Source of the DNA: Thalassoglobus neptunius
GTDB lineage: Bacteria; Planctomycetota; Planctomycetia; Planctomycetales; Planctomycetaceae
Direction of reading: 5' to 3'
Length of the DNA: 64,000 nucleotides
Assembly (NCBI RefSeq): GCF_007859735.1
Contig: NZ_SIHI01000002.1
Location: 90,595-154,594 of the forward strand
The notes under the pieces: generated by a model
Databases searched by the model: none
Told to the model about the DNA's origin: nothing
Seen by the model: the letters and a program-made list of their open reading frames with translations, nothing else
Part shown: in pieces, positions 17,636 to 27,277 of the stretch
Layout: every line of letters starts with the position of its first letter
How positions within the stretch are numbered: the stretch's first letter is position 1
Position numbers and translations under genes: made by a program

Positions 17636-18486
17636 TCCGCTTCAATGAAGCCGAGAGACGTGAGGAACTCGTCCATCCCTGCGACCGTCTTCTCATAGTT
17701 TTCATCGTTTCCGCGTCCGAGATTGAAGAATCCGTGCGGTTCCCCTTCGAAGAGCATCAGCTCACTCCGACTTCCAACATCCTGCATGGCTTTCTGAAAC
17801 GCTTTCGCAGTCGAAACAGGAATCAGCTTGTCTTTGGTCCCGAGAAAAACAATCGCTGGCGGCATGCCTGTTCGGATGTTGTGCAGAGGCGAAATCTCGA
17901 GATAGCGGTCTTTGACGCGTTCGTATCCGTAACCGTCCGGGCCGTTGTCGTAAACGGGATTGAACAGAACCAGTGCGTTGGGAACGCAGCTGACCGATGT
18001 CTCTTCGCCGGGCTCATTCAGTTCCGGAACAGTGGCCACAGCCGCAGCGACATGCCCCCCGGCAGACCCGCCACCAGCGGCGATTCGGTCGGGATCAATG
18101 TTCAATTCTTCAGCGTGTGACCGCACCCATCGCATCGCCGATTTCCCGTCTTGGACACAATGAAAGGGTGTCGTTTGATTTCGACTCTTCACTCGGTAAT
18201 CCGCTGCCATGGCGACCACTCCCTGATCAGCCAGATGACGGCATTGTGAATAAAACTGTGATGGAGAACCGCCATTCCATCCCCCGCCAAAGAAGAAGAC
18301 GATGGCAGGCCGCGGTTCATCTGATGGAGCAGGTTCAAAAATATGAAGTGACAACTCAACATCATCGATCGTCTTGTAAACCTGTTGGCGGTCAGGCTCC
18401 GGCTTCTGAACCGTCTCCGATTCCTGAGCCCAAATGACACTATTGAGAGTCATGACGATCGCGAGAAGTGAGAGTCGATGCTTCAT
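17632..18486 (-). CDS. Secreted alpha/beta hydrolase (esterase/lipase type)
   Basis: After a signal peptide (MKHRLSLLAIVMTLNSVIWA) this 284-residue protein shows the carboxylesterase-like fold. An oxyanion-hole strand reads IVFFFGGGWNGGSPSQF (HGGGW type, with Phe-Gly for His-Gly), the nucleophile elbow is AAGGGSAGGHVAAA, and a C-terminal acid/His part includes KDKLIPVSTA and GEPHGFFN. This fits periplasmic esterases linked to polysaccharide deacetylation in Planctomycetes; the substrate is not known. The frame is open up to 18654, but the ATG at 18486 starts the signal peptide and avoids overlap with the ABC permease gene. It is translationally linked (GTGA overlap) to the prenyl synthase downstream. 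Confidence 0.86.
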   Translation of the reverse strand: MKHRLSLLAIVMTLNSVIWAQESETVQKPEPDRQQVYKTIDDVELSLHIFEPAPSDEPRPAIVFFFGGGWNGGSPSQFYSQCRHLADQGVVAMAADYRVKSRNQTTPFHCVQDGKSAMRWVRSHAEELNIDPDRIAAGGGSAGGHVAAAVATVPELNEPGEETSVSCVPNALVLFNPVYDNGPDGYGYERVKDRYLEISPLHNIRTGMPPAIVFLGTKDKLIPVSTAKAFQKAMQDVGSRSELMLFEGEPHGFFNLGRGNDENYEKTVAGMDEFLTSLGFIEAE

Positions 18487-18625
18487 GATTGATGCCGCTC
18501 GAATTTGCAGTTTTCTCAAAGAACAAAATGGGATCATATGTCCCCGGAGCAACCCTTGGAAGGCAATCGACGATCTGCCGCCACAGATGTCGCATTCATT
18601 CCAATTCAGGTCGCTCCGATCCTTG

Positions 18626-19987
18626 TCAGGAGTTTTGAAGACCTTCAGCAACATCAGTTCGATATGCGGTCAGTCCCGGCAGAATTCCGATCAGTGTCGC
18701 CATGACAATCAATACCGGGATCACAATGAATTCTGTTGTCGTGAACGCACGCGGATCGATCAATAATCCGCTTCGGGCTTCGATGATGGGAGCTGCGACA
18801 AATACGATCGCGTGACCGAGAAGCAGTCCACCAATCCCTCCAATGAGGCATAGCAGAAGGGACTCGACGAGAATCAACGAGAAGACCGTTTGCCGACGAG
18901 CACCCAGTGCTCGCATGACAGCGATTTCCCGGCGTCGATCCGACATCGAGTTGTAGATACTCACAAAGATCCCGATTCCCGAAACGATGATGATCAGTGC
19001 GGTCAGATAGAGAAGCGCGAGGCGGATGTTTCCGACGAGGTTGCGCATTAACCGCGCCATGACCTGGACCGTGTTTGCACCCTGAGCCTGAAAACCATCC
19101 TTCAACATCGTTTGCATCGACATCGTGGCATTCGCTCGCTGCAACTCATTCCCCTTCATGACCAGCAGAATGCTCGTCACCTCTTTCTGAATATCAGGGA
19201 GCGGACCGTGATCATGATGGGCATGTTCTTCGGCTGATTCGTTTTCGTGTTTCAAAATTTCATCGATGTCATCTTTGTGCCGTTGGATGACTTCTTCTTC
19301 CGTCTCTCCGAAGAACTTCGCTTCGCGTTCGATGGCTTCGCGGACCGGTTTGCTGTGATCCGACATCTGGAAGAATCCATCAATATGAACGAAGACGGTC
19401 CGATCATTGGGAGTTCCCGTTGGAGCCAGAACACCTCGGACGGTGAACTCTTCATCATGAACATGATCGTCCTGGCCAGCATGAATCATCTTGAACTTCG
19501 ATCCAGCAGACCAACCATTGCGTTGGGCGACTTGTGAGCCGATCACAGCATCCCATGTTCCCCGCAGACCGTGTTCTTCATTTCCAATTCGGAACTTCTT
19601 CCCCGGAGCATATTCCAGCAACAGAAACTGAGGAGTCGTCCCGACAATTGGGAAATCCCCAACTTCTGTCGTGTCACCCAGATTCATTGGAATTGCATGT
19701 TCAACCGTTTTGTAATCCTTGAGTTCTTCGTAAAATCTCCACGGGAGATTCTCAATCGGACGATCCATGCGATAAATCGTGCTCAACACGAGTTGCAGAT
19801 CGCTGCCTTTGGGGCCAACGACCAGATCGTATCCGCTTCCGGATTCCTGAAACATTTCCGTGATAACATTGTTGAGGATCAACACCGCCACCATCAGTGC
19901 GACACCGAGTGCAACACTGAGGGCTGTGAGGAAAGACGGAACCCAACGCTGTTTCAGACTTTTCAGTGCGATAGTGATGAGATTCAT
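18626..19987 (-). CDS. ABC transporter permease, MacB/FtsX type
   Basis: The 453-residue protein has the MacB-like topology. A first helix lies near residues 17-40, a large periplasmic MacB-like domain (about 45-310) follows with a His/Glu-rich insert EEHAHHDHG, and three helices of the FtsX domain cover roughly 315-345, 370-400 and 415-440. The conserved cytosolic loop NSMSDRRREIAVMRALGARR is present. Such permeases move lipids, lipoproteins or peptides between membrane and periplasm with a LolD/MacB-type ATPase. Its ATPase gene lies directly upstream with a 4-bp ATGA overlap. The His-rich insert could sense or carry metal, but this is speculative. Confidence 0.92.
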   Translation of the reverse strand: MNLITIALKSLKQRWVPSFLTALSVALGVALMVAVLILNNVITEMFQESGSGYDLVVGPKGSDLQLVLSTIYRMDRPIENLPWRFYEELKDYKTVEHAIPMNLGDTTEVGDFPIVGTTPQFLLLEYAPGKKFRIGNEEHGLRGTWDAVIGSQVAQRNGWSAGSKFKMIHAGQDDHVHDEEFTVRGVLAPTGTPNDRTVFVHIDGFFQMSDHSKPVREAIEREAKFFGETEEEVIQRHKDDIDEILKHENESAEEHAHHDHGPLPDIQKEVTSILLVMKGNELQRANATMSMQTMLKDGFQAQGANTVQVMARLMRNLVGNIRLALLYLTALIIIVSGIGIFVSIYNSMSDRRREIAVMRALGARRQTVFSLILVESLLLCLIGGIGGLLLGHAIVFVAAPIIEARSGLLIDPRAFTTTEFIVIPVLIVMATLIGILPGLTAYRTDVAEGLQNS

Positions 19988-20655
19988 GCGGTCACCTCAA
20001 TCTGATTGAAATTGCTGAGTTGTTCGATTCGATCGAACTGGCTCGACACCTCTTCGGAGTGAGTGACTAACATCAACGTGACTTTCTTTTCCTCGCAAGT
20101 TTCACGAATGAGCTGCAGGATCAATTTCTGATTGGCGACGTCCACGCTCGCGGTCGGCTCGTCTGCCAACACCAGTCGCGGCCGACTCGCCAATGCACGG
20201 GCGACCGAAACGCGTTGCTGTTCTCCCACTGATAGCTGCATGGGTCGGTGATGCATCCGATCTTTCAGGCCAACGCGTTCCATCAACTCAACAGCATGAG
20301 CCCGACTCTGCTTGCCTGCGAAAGCCATCCCGAGCAACACATTTTCCAGTGCAGAGAACGCTGGCAGTAAGTGAAATGTTTGGAAAACAATTCCGATCCG
20401 CTCGGCTCGAAACCGATCCCGAGCCGGTTCGGAGAGCTCTGTAATATTGACGCCGCCGACAATGACCGCTCCGGAATCCGGTCGCGTAATTCCCGAAATA
20501 ATATTCAGCAGTGTCGTTTTGCCTCCTCCACTGCGACCGACGAGCGCAACCTGTTCACCCTCTGTCAGTTGGAAATGAGGAACGTTGATCACCGGAAGCG
20601 AGCCGCCTCCCGGTTCACGATAGCTCTTCTTCAAATTCACGATTTCCAGCGACAT
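19984..20655 (-). CDS. ABC transporter ATP-binding protein, LolD/MacB type
   Basis: This 223-residue nucleotide-binding subunit has Walker A GRSGGGKTTLLN (about 39-50), the Q-loop in IVFQTFHLLPAFSALENVLL, signature LSVGEQQRVSVARALA, Walker B RLVLADEPTASVD and the switch His in MLVTHSEEV. The family residues FHLLP(A)FSALENV place it with the LolD/MacB/YtrE group. It energises the permease encoded by the next gene, whose start overlaps this gene's stop by four bases. Confidence 0.94.
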   Translation of the reverse strand: MSLEIVNLKKSYREPGGGSLPVINVPHFQLTEGEQVALVGRSGGGKTTLLNIISGITRPDSGAVIVGGVNITELSEPARDRFRAERIGIVFQTFHLLPAFSALENVLLGMAFAGKQSRAHAVELMERVGLKDRMHHRPMQLSVGEQQRVSVARALASRPRLVLADEPTASVDVANQKLILQLIRETCEEKKVTLMLVTHSEEVSSQFDRIEQLSNFNQIEVTA

Positions 20656-20883
20656 GAGATCCAGTCTTCCTTATTGCGTGAGCCAGGTTTCATGTGACGA
20701 TTGATAATGATTCTTTGAATCGCGCACATCGGTTCTCGTGTGTGAGTGTAGCGGATTGTATGGATCGATTCCTGGTGGGGAAAGAATGAATCACACGATC
20801 TCCTGAAGACCGGCTTTCAGTTTGAAACGAGAGATTCGGCACTCCCAACATGGGGAATCGAACTGAAGTCCTGACACTTCGTC

Positions 20884-22293
20884 TTACGGGAGCGTGTACT
20901 CTTCCTGATGCTCGATGACCTTCATCGTTTTCCATTTTCCCTGAAGAAAGCGGACGAGAAATCCTATTCCCAGAACGATGATGAAGATGGTCGCTGCGAC
21001 CCAGCAGGAATACAGACTCTGACTGGTCTGCACGATCCACAACGTCGGGAGAACCATCAACAGCCAGCTCATGGTCACCGTATAGATCATGGAGAAACGC
21101 GTCTCGCCGGCGCCGCGAATTGCAGAGCCAAACACAATCGCCATTGCATCGAAGAGTGTGTAGACCGCAACGAAACGCAGCAAATGAATCACAATCGGTT
21201 CAATTTCAGCGAACATGTCCCGTTCCTGACTGTGCATAAACGGAGACAAAATCGTTTCCGGGATTGTCAGGTAAATGGCTGCGAATCCGATCATATACAG
21301 CCCGGAAATCGCCATCGCACTCCAGACTGTTCTCGTCGCAAGTTCCGGCCGTTGCTCACCGACGCGGCGTCCGACCAGTGTCAGCACTGCGGTTCCCATT
21401 CCGAGCATCGGAACAAATGCGAGAGAATTTAGTGTGAACGCAAGGTTTGTCGCTGCCTGTTCGAGTGTGCCAAGTCGACCAACTAGTGCCAAAAAGGCGG
21501 TGAATGCTCCGACGTCCAGCGCCATTTGAATGCCGTTCGGAAACCCATAGAACAACATACGCCGCAAGAGAGGGGGATCGAATCCGAACGTCTCGCCGAA
21601 CGGATACGATTCTCGTCGGGCTGTCCGAATCAACAAGACTGCGAAAACGATCGCCGCCACAACCTGAGCGATGACCGTTCCAACAGCGGCTCCGCGAATG
21701 CCAAGCGCCGGAAAACCTGCGACTCCAAAGATCAGGAGATAGTCCAGAATTCCGTTAAGGATTGATGTCCCCACGTTCACATACATGACTGCGAGCGTCT
21801 CTTTTCGAGCTGCGAAGAACGACGAAAGGACTGTCGCGGCAAGCATCGGAAGTGCAGCTGGGGCGACGTAGCAGAAGTATTCCACTTCGAGCACCTGAAC
21901 CCTCGGCTCGTGCTCCATGAACGCGAAGACATCTTTCGCAAAGATCACAAACGGCAAAATGAAAGCCGCTCCCAATGTCGCGACGAGAAGTCCCTGCCAG
22001 ATCGAGGAAGCAACGCGATCTTTTCTTTGAGCCCCTTCGTACTGAGCGACGAAAGCGTTGGTGTATCCAGCAATCCCCAGCGGGAGACTGAGAGACGTCC
22101 AAAGCATCATCGAAGCGGGCATCGAAGCAGCGAGTGCATCGATATCGAGGACTGCCAGGAACGCGCGATCGACAGCATTCATCAACGACAGCGAACCGGC
22201 GCTGATAATGAGGGGAAACGCAACGTATAGCAATTCCCGCAGAGACCCTGCAGGCGCGGCGGCACCGTCACTGTTCGCGGTCTCTGTGTCCAT
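20884..22293 (-). CDS. MATE family efflux transporter
   Basis: This 469-residue protein has 12 predicted membrane helices in two related halves, the MATE/NorM arrangement. The first half starts with ELLYVAFPLIISAGSLSLMN and VDRAFLAVLD, and PLGIAGYTNAFVAQYEGAQR matches the conserved 'Q..GA' loop. The second half includes GFPNGIQMALDVGAFTAFLA and a comparable GRRVGEQRPE loop. MATE proteins export drugs, dyes or metabolites in exchange for Na+ or H+; the substrate here is unknown. Single-gene unit, ATG start. Confidence 0.92.
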   Translation of the reverse strand: MDTETANSDGAAAPAGSLRELLYVAFPLIISAGSLSLMNAVDRAFLAVLDIDALAASMPASMMLWTSLSLPLGIAGYTNAFVAQYEGAQRKDRVASSIWQGLLVATLGAAFILPFVIFAKDVFAFMEHEPRVQVLEVEYFCYVAPAALPMLAATVLSSFFAARKETLAVMYVNVGTSILNGILDYLLIFGVAGFPALGIRGAAVGTVIAQVVAAIVFAVLLIRTARRESYPFGETFGFDPPLLRRMLFYGFPNGIQMALDVGAFTAFLALVGRLGTLEQAATNLAFTLNSLAFVPMLGMGTAVLTLVGRRVGEQRPELATRTVWSAMAISGLYMIGFAAIYLTIPETILSPFMHSQERDMFAEIEPIVIHLLRFVAVYTLFDAMAIVFGSAIRGAGETRFSMIYTVTMSWLLMVLPTLWIVQTSQSLYSCWVAATIFIIVLGIGFLVRFLQGKWKTMKVIEHQEEYTLP

Positions 22294-22422
22294 AACATCG
22301 AGGAGCGCTGAATCACTTGATCCAGTCGCTGTTCATAGAAGAATCGAAGGGACGCTCAGAGTCCTGAAAGCGTCGACACAATCGTCTTGCGGACGCAAAA
22401 CAATCGCAAATAGCACCAAACA

Positions 22423-22770
22423 TCACTTTACCATTGAGTCTGCAAACGCTTCGTCATTAAACCCGACATACAACGTTTTTCCCTTGCGGACGATCGGCGA
22501 TCTCAGACTTCCAGTGGGACCGAGGAGATGTTTTTTCAACAGTTCCTCGTCCGCATCTTTCGTTTTGAATTCGACGACCGATTTGCCGCGCGCCGCAATC
22601 ACTTTCGAGACTGTCTCGACGATCTCAAAAGCTGCTTCGGGACCGAGTCGTTCCTTGTTGGCGCTCGACGTTTCTTTGGGAACGATGGAGTGCTCTTCGA
22701 GAAACGCATCCATCTTCTTGCACGTCGTACACCCCGAACGACGGTAGTACCAGTCGACTTTGCTCGCCAT
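22423..22770 (-). CDS. ArsC/Spx-like thioredoxin-fold protein
   Basis: The 115-residue protein has a CxxC near the N-terminus (YYRRSGCTTCKKMDAFLEEH) and the C-terminal FKTKDADEELLKKHLLGPTG then RSPIVRKGKTLYVGFNDEAF pattern of the ArsC/Spx/YffB family. It could be a glutaredoxin-like oxidoreductase rather than a true arsenate reductase, because no arsenic genes are nearby. A longer frame goes up to 23022, but that would overlap the divergent metal transporter. The start at ATG 22770 gives a family-sized protein. Confidence 0.85.
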   Translation of the reverse strand: MASKVDWYYRRSGCTTCKKMDAFLEEHSIVPKETSSANKERLGPEAAFEIVETVSKVIAARGKSVVEFKTKDADEELLKKHLLGPTGSLRSPIVRKGKTLYVGFNDEAFADSMVK

Positions 22771-22967
22771 CGCTTGTTCCAGTCCTGAGTTGCGGCGATC
22801 CTGACAGAGAGAGCAAGCCGCTCTCTTCTTTTCCTTCAGGATGAGGAAGCCATCGCCAATTCGGAATCTCTTGTTCTCGGTATCGCTGAAATGATTGTTC
22901 GGTCTGTCGAAATCTGCAACAGTCAGGAAGTGAACTCGCGAAAAATTGTTCGACAGGAACGCCCCGA

Positions 22968-23741
22968 ATGGCCCGACCACCGGCACACGACTCCAACGTC
23001 CCGGAGATTCTCGCTGCGGCACACCACCCCAAACACATCCGTACTCGACTCAGCCTTCAGAAGAACCCTTCCTATCTCAAGGATTTCATTTACGGAGCGA
23101 TCGACGGAGCGGTGACCACATTCGCAGTCGTTTCAGGAGTCGCGGGGGCCGGACTGTCCTCGAGCATTGTCTTAATTCTCGGTGTCGCCAATCTCATTGG
23201 AGACGGCTTCAGCATGGCGGCCGGAAATTTTCTGGGAACACAGGCAGAACTCGAACAGATGTCCAAACTTCGTCAGATGGAACAGCAACACATCAACGAA
23301 GTCCCGGACGGGGAGCGAGAAGAGATTCGCCAGATTTTCCGCGAGAAGGGATTTGAAGGCGAACTGCTCGACCGCGTTGTGGAAGTCATCACTGCGGATG
23401 ATCACCGATGGATAGAAACCATGCTTCAAGAAGAGCACGGGGTTTCTCTGACTCGAACATCTCCCTGGCGGGCAGCGACGACAACTTTCGTCGCTTTTCT
23501 TTTTGTCGGTGCGATCCCGTTGATCCCATTCGTGTTCTCGTTCGGGGGCAGCAGCCTCATCCAAACGCCATTTCTGGCAAGTACCGCACTGACAGGAGTC
23601 GCATTCTTCGCCGTGGGCGCTTTCAAGTCTCGATTTGTCGAGCAACACTGGTTGAGAGCGGGACTTGAAACACTCCTCGTGGGAGGACTCGCCGCCGGGC
23701 TCGCTTATCTCTGTGGGCTTGCTCTCGGAGGCCTGAAGTAG
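22968..23741 (+). CDS. VIT1/CCC1-family metal ion transporter
   Basis: This 257-residue membrane protein belongs to the vacuolar-iron-transporter family, which moves Fe2+ or Mn2+. Family elements are visible: DFIYGAIDGAVTTFAVVSGV, then IGDGFSMAAGNFLGTQAELE with the conserved GDGxSMA motif. A Glu-rich cytoplasmic helical domain (about 90-145, EREEIRQIFREKGFEGELLD) contributes the metal-binding carboxylates, and three more membrane helices follow. Five transmembrane segments in all fit the family. The N-terminus (about 1-35) is a polar extension. Confidence 0.93.
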   Translation: MARPPAHDSNVPEILAAAHHPKHIRTRLSLQKNPSYLKDFIYGAIDGAVTTFAVVSGVAGAGLSSSIVLILGVANLIGDGFSMAAGNFLGTQAELEQMSKLRQMEQQHINEVPDGEREEIRQIFREKGFEGELLDRVVEVITADDHRWIETMLQEEHGVSLTRTSPWRAATTTFVAFLFVGAIPLIPFVFSFGGSSLIQTPFLASTALTGVAFFAVGAFKSRFVEQHWLRAGLETLLVGGLAAGLAYLCGLALGGLK

Positions 23742-23757
23742 GAGTGCGTCGAATCAA

Positions 23758-24810
23758 CTATCGGGTCAAGCCGACTCGGTCGATCGAGGTGACAAAGTAC
23801 ATTGGCTTGCCGAGAGAATCTTTCATAACCGGATCGACTTCACCGGAGACCTGAACGATCTCGCCCTCCTGAAGATTTTCCAGGGCTGGGCTTTTGGCGA
23901 GAGACAAATGCCCTGAAAACGGATCGTTCTGCTCAGGCCTTTCCGAGTACGTCACACCCCAGATTCCGGTTGGCTCGTCGAGACTGGCCACTCCCCGAAT
24001 CCAGCGAAACTTCTGTTCGTGATCAAAGACTCCCAACTCTGCGTCAGGCACCTTTTGAGCATTGAACTCCAGTGGAAGTGCTTGCGGTGCGGTTCCCCCG
24101 CCTGACTGACTGGGTGCCGGCTGGGCAAACGGATCTTCCTGAACCGATCCCCCTTGAGGCGATACTTGGACGGGAGGAATAAATTGTGGAGCATCAGCGG
24201 GGAAGCTATTGATCTCAACCGCATTCGACATCGGGTCCATTTGGACGGGAGCACTATTCACAGAGGAACGGCTGGCTTCCGGAGCCGGGCTGTACGGTGG
24301 GAACTCGGTGTTGCCGAATGCTGCATTGCTCTCGCGCAGAGGCATTTGAACCGGTTGGACCGGCTGAGCTGTGTCAATCTGCGAATGGTTGGCAGGCGAA
24401 ATCGGGGACTCATACGTCGACGAACCGGAACTGTTCGGGTAGAAATTTGTTCCGCTCGAATTGTACTGGCCAGGCACGGGAACCTGATCGTTTGACCCGG
24501 AATTGTAAGGCGGGGCGTCCGTTCCATTGTTTGGAATGGGCTGTAGCCCTCCTCCAGATCCTTCGTACGTGGAGCCCCCTTGCGGGACGACCAGTCCGGG
24601 CGAAACGGTTCCATTCGGAACAGTCATTCCGGGCTGATATCCAGGATATCCACCCTGATACTGCCCCCCAGGGTATGCACCTCCGCCATATGGGCTGGGA
24701 GAATATCCGCCGTAATAGGGGTTTGGTCCGTAAACGCATCCCGTCAGCATCGTCAAGCAAAGACATGCACAAGGGAACGCGGAACGTATGATCAAGACCG
24801 ATCGCATCAT
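23758..24810 (-). CDS. Pro/Gly/Tyr-rich lipoprotein with C-terminal beta domain
   Basis: A lipobox (LTMLTGC, Cys at about 25) marks this 350-residue protein as a lipoprotein. Residues ~28-230 are low-complexity, first with repeated Tyr-Gly-Gly/Pro units, then Pro/Ser/Asn/Gln-rich, so probably disordered. Residues ~240-350 look folded: GVFDHEQKFRWIRGVASLDE, then GHLSLAKSP and LQEGEIVQVSGEVDP, a pattern that would suit a small OB-like barrel. I recognise no named family. The gene is convergent with the VIT-family gene, 16 bp apart. The 3'-terminal folded domain is the part to search for homologs. Confidence 0.8.
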   Translation of the reverse strand: MMRSVLIIRSAFPCACLCLTMLTGCVYGPNPYYGGYSPSPYGGGAYPGGQYQGGYPGYQPGMTVPNGTVSPGLVVPQGGSTYEGSGGGLQPIPNNGTDAPPYNSGSNDQVPVPGQYNSSGTNFYPNSSGSSTYESPISPANHSQIDTAQPVQPVQMPLRESNAAFGNTEFPPYSPAPEASRSSVNSAPVQMDPMSNAVEINSFPADAPQFIPPVQVSPQGGSVQEDPFAQPAPSQSGGGTAPQALPLEFNAQKVPDAELGVFDHEQKFRWIRGVASLDEPTGIWGVTYSERPEQNDPFSGHLSLAKSPALENLQEGEIVQVSGEVDPVMKDSLGKPMYFVTSIDRVGLTR

Positions 24811-25264
24811 CCTTAACCTCGGTCGTGGAGGGAAAGAGAGAACTGAATTCGTCGTCAGTGGAAATCTCTGTCAGTGAGGGGAGTCAATGAAGGGAGAAGT
24901 CGGGGGCAACGAGCGAACCAATGGTTCCGGAGACCTCATTCCAACAAGGCCATCCAAATTCGATTCGGCCAATCCTGCCGAACTTCCAGCGGGGTTGTAA
25001 CCGGACTGCTTGTTTGGTGTCCAGATCGTTTTCCATGGAAAACATGCCATCATTTGTATTTTTTGAGGATTTCAAGGGCCTTTTTTGCACCAGAGCCGCA
25101 CCTGACGCCCCTTGACGGTGAGTGAGAAATTTTGAGAGAACGCCGCCTCCCCTCCTTACGCTGGGCGTTCGCCCGAATGAAAACTCCCTTTTCACTCCAC
25201 AATCCGCTCCGTCGCAGTGCTCAGTCACCACCGACTCGAATCTGCAAAACGATTGGGATCGAAC
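24811..25264. other. Divergent intergenic region
   Basis: About 450 bp between the divergent lipoprotein genes at 23758-24810 (minus) and 25265-27193 (plus), so promoters for both should lie here. It contains a perfect 16-bp palindrome (25028-25043) and a weaker inverted repeat, TCAAGGG/CCCTTGA, around 25070-25120. No small gene has a convincing ribosome-binding site. Confidence 0.45.
25028..25043. promoter_or_regulatory. Perfect 16-bp palindrome, possible operator
   Basis: GTTTTCCATGGAAAAC reads identically on both strands. It sits in the middle of a divergent intergenic region, where dimeric regulators often bind. No cognate regulator gene is adjacent. Confidence 0.35.
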
Positions 25265-27193
25265 ATGACGTTCCGCCCGTATTCGACCGTTCTCATTCTG
25301 CTCGCACTCTCTGTTTGTGCTCCAGGATGCACGAATCTCCTTGCTCGTCGCGCCATTGTCAGCTTCTCTGAAAGCCTGCAATCCGACGATCTCGAGAAGA
25401 TTCGAGCAACGACCTCGGATCAATTCGCTTCGAAAGCTCTTCGAAAACCCGAAGCTGTCAACGACCTGAAGATGATGCGTGTTCCGAAAGGGGACGTCGA
25501 AATCATCAGCATGGAAGAAGTGAACGAAACAACGAAGAAAGCGACCGTCCAGGTCGGAACGAAGGAGCAACACAAGATTGTTGACTTCCAACTCAAGCTC
25601 GATCCTCAGACCAGTAAATGGGTCGTCGATGACGTTGTGATCGGTCAACTTGACGATCGCGGCAAAGAGATTCGCCGTTCGGTCACAGAACAAATGGACC
25701 TCCTGTTGTCGTGTCGCGAATTCATGGCGGACTGGCATGAAGGTTCACGGGAAGTCAAACTCAGTCACTGTACGGAAGAACTCCGAACCGAACTCGACAA
25801 GCTTCCGCCCACCTGGTTCAACAAACTCACAGCAGATATTGTCGGAACAGACCGCAGAAGCTCCTTCCGACCGGATGCCCGCCTCAACGGCGATCGTGCT
25901 GTCGTGCGGGTTCCGCATACTGACGGAAGCCTCTTCATCGAATTCCATTCTGTCGACGGAAAATGGAAAGCACAGAACCTTGCGGTGGAACCCAAGGACG
26001 AAGACTCCACTGGCGTCCGATCTCTGGCCAAGCTGGCAGCCTCACTCAATCAAACTGCCGGGTTCCTCACTGCGTTTGCCGCAGGAGACTCTGTCGAAAT
26101 CGAAGACTATTCATCACCGGACTTCTACTCAAGATGTCTGATGTCCGGCGACTTCCAGGACATTCCTCTCCCGCTCGAACAAGTCATCAAGGCGGAGTAT
26201 GAATCCAAACAGTTCCAGGATCACAGCGAGCTTCTGCTGGAATCCGACAACGCCACTTACATGGTGACCCTCCGTCATATCGATGTGACAGAGAAGGGAA
26301 CGACCAAAACGAGAACAGAAACTCGCGTCGACGAGTTAACCATCTTCGAAGAGGATGGAAAGAGCGTGAAGAAGGTTTCGGCGATTCTGCTGTCCAACAC
26401 CGTTGTTAATCTCTTTGTCGAAGCATTGCTTGATCGGGACTTAAAACAGCTCCGACAGCTTTCGAGCAACGACTTCAACAATCGCGTCTGGAAACGAGAA
26501 GCGGCCCGCCACTTTGTGATTCTCCCTTACCCCGCAATCGATCCCGGGGAACCGGAAGTCTTTGCAACAGCATATCGCGGCGACGTCACCGAAATCTCTG
26601 TCGAGCAGGGATCGATCCCAATGACCTTCGTCCTTCGCCTGAGCGACGACATGATGGTCGTCGACGATGTGATCATCCCCGATCATCGATATCGCCCGTC
26701 GCTGAAAGCCAATCTTGAAATGATTCTTCCCATCTACGAGTTTGCCTCAGCGGTTCAGCAACGCGATGTCGATCGCCTGATCGAACACTCCGGAAACAGC
26801 CTCGATCAAATCGTCTGGAAACAACTGAACTTTGTCCCCGACGTCTCACAGCAACTCGTTCGACCACTGATGAGTGAAGTCGTCAAAATCCGAGTCGAAG
26901 AAGACTGGACAACCGTCCACACAAGCGATGGTGTGACAAATGCCGAGATTCGACTCGTCGGCGAGGGACAATTCTACCGGATTCACGATATCGTGGTCTC
27001 CAGCGAACAAGACTCTACTAGACAAATGGCCTTCCTCGGAACGCTACGATCGATGATTTCGGAAGGAATCCTTCTTCCAAACGGGGCAAAACCACGATCA
27101 ATCATGCATGCCAATGTTCCGAAAGCAACGCCTGTCCAAACCATTCAACAGACGAGTTTCGAACCGATCGAACGAGAAGTCTACGAGCAGTAA
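25265..27193 (+). CDS. Lipoprotein with tandem NTF2-like repeats
   Basis: The N-terminus (MTFRPYSTVLILLALSVCAP then GC) is a lipoprotein signal. The mature part of this 642-residue protein consists of about five repeated units of ~100-115 residues. Each starts with a helix like SFSESLQSDDLEKIRATTSD or LFVEALLDRDLKQLRQLSSN and ends with a strand like WVVDDVVIGQ, MMVVDDVIIPD or YRIHDIVVSS. This helix-then-sheet rhythm with a 'VDDV' end strand fits NTF2-like/DUF4878-type folds. The units have diverged strongly, so the number is approximate. The frame is open from 25217, but the ATG at 25265 starts the signal peptide. Function unknown. Confidence 0.8.
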   Translation: MTFRPYSTVLILLALSVCAPGCTNLLARRAIVSFSESLQSDDLEKIRATTSDQFASKALRKPEAVNDLKMMRVPKGDVEIISMEEVNETTKKATVQVGTKEQHKIVDFQLKLDPQTSKWVVDDVVIGQLDDRGKEIRRSVTEQMDLLLSCREFMADWHEGSREVKLSHCTEELRTELDKLPPTWFNKLTADIVGTDRRSSFRPDARLNGDRAVVRVPHTDGSLFIEFHSVDGKWKAQNLAVEPKDEDSTGVRSLAKLAASLNQTAGFLTAFAAGDSVEIEDYSSPDFYSRCLMSGDFQDIPLPLEQVIKAEYESKQFQDHSELLLESDNATYMVTLRHIDVTEKGTTKTRTETRVDELTIFEEDGKSVKKVSAILLSNTVVNLFVEALLDRDLKQLRQLSSNDFNNRVWKREAARHFVILPYPAIDPGEPEVFATAYRGDVTEISVEQGSIPMTFVLRLSDDMMVVDDVIIPDHRYRPSLKANLEMILPIYEFASAVQQRDVDRLIEHSGNSLDQIVWKQLNFVPDVSQQLVRPLMSEVVKIRVEEDWTTVHTSDGVTNAEIRLVGEGQFYRIHDIVVSSEQDSTRQMAFLGTLRSMISEGILLPNGAKPRSIMHANVPKATPVQTIQQTSFEPIEREVYEQ

Positions 27194-27277
27194 CATTGAC
27201 TTTGTGACCTGTCCGTCCACCGATGTTGACAGTCTTCCCAAAGTCTCGCGGACCGTCGAACAAATAGGAGGATTAGA

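Noticed and set aside
22423..23022. Longer version of the ArsC-like protein (199 residues)
   Set aside because: The extra 84 N-terminal residues overlap the divergent metal-transporter gene and have no domain; the family starts at the Met at 22770.
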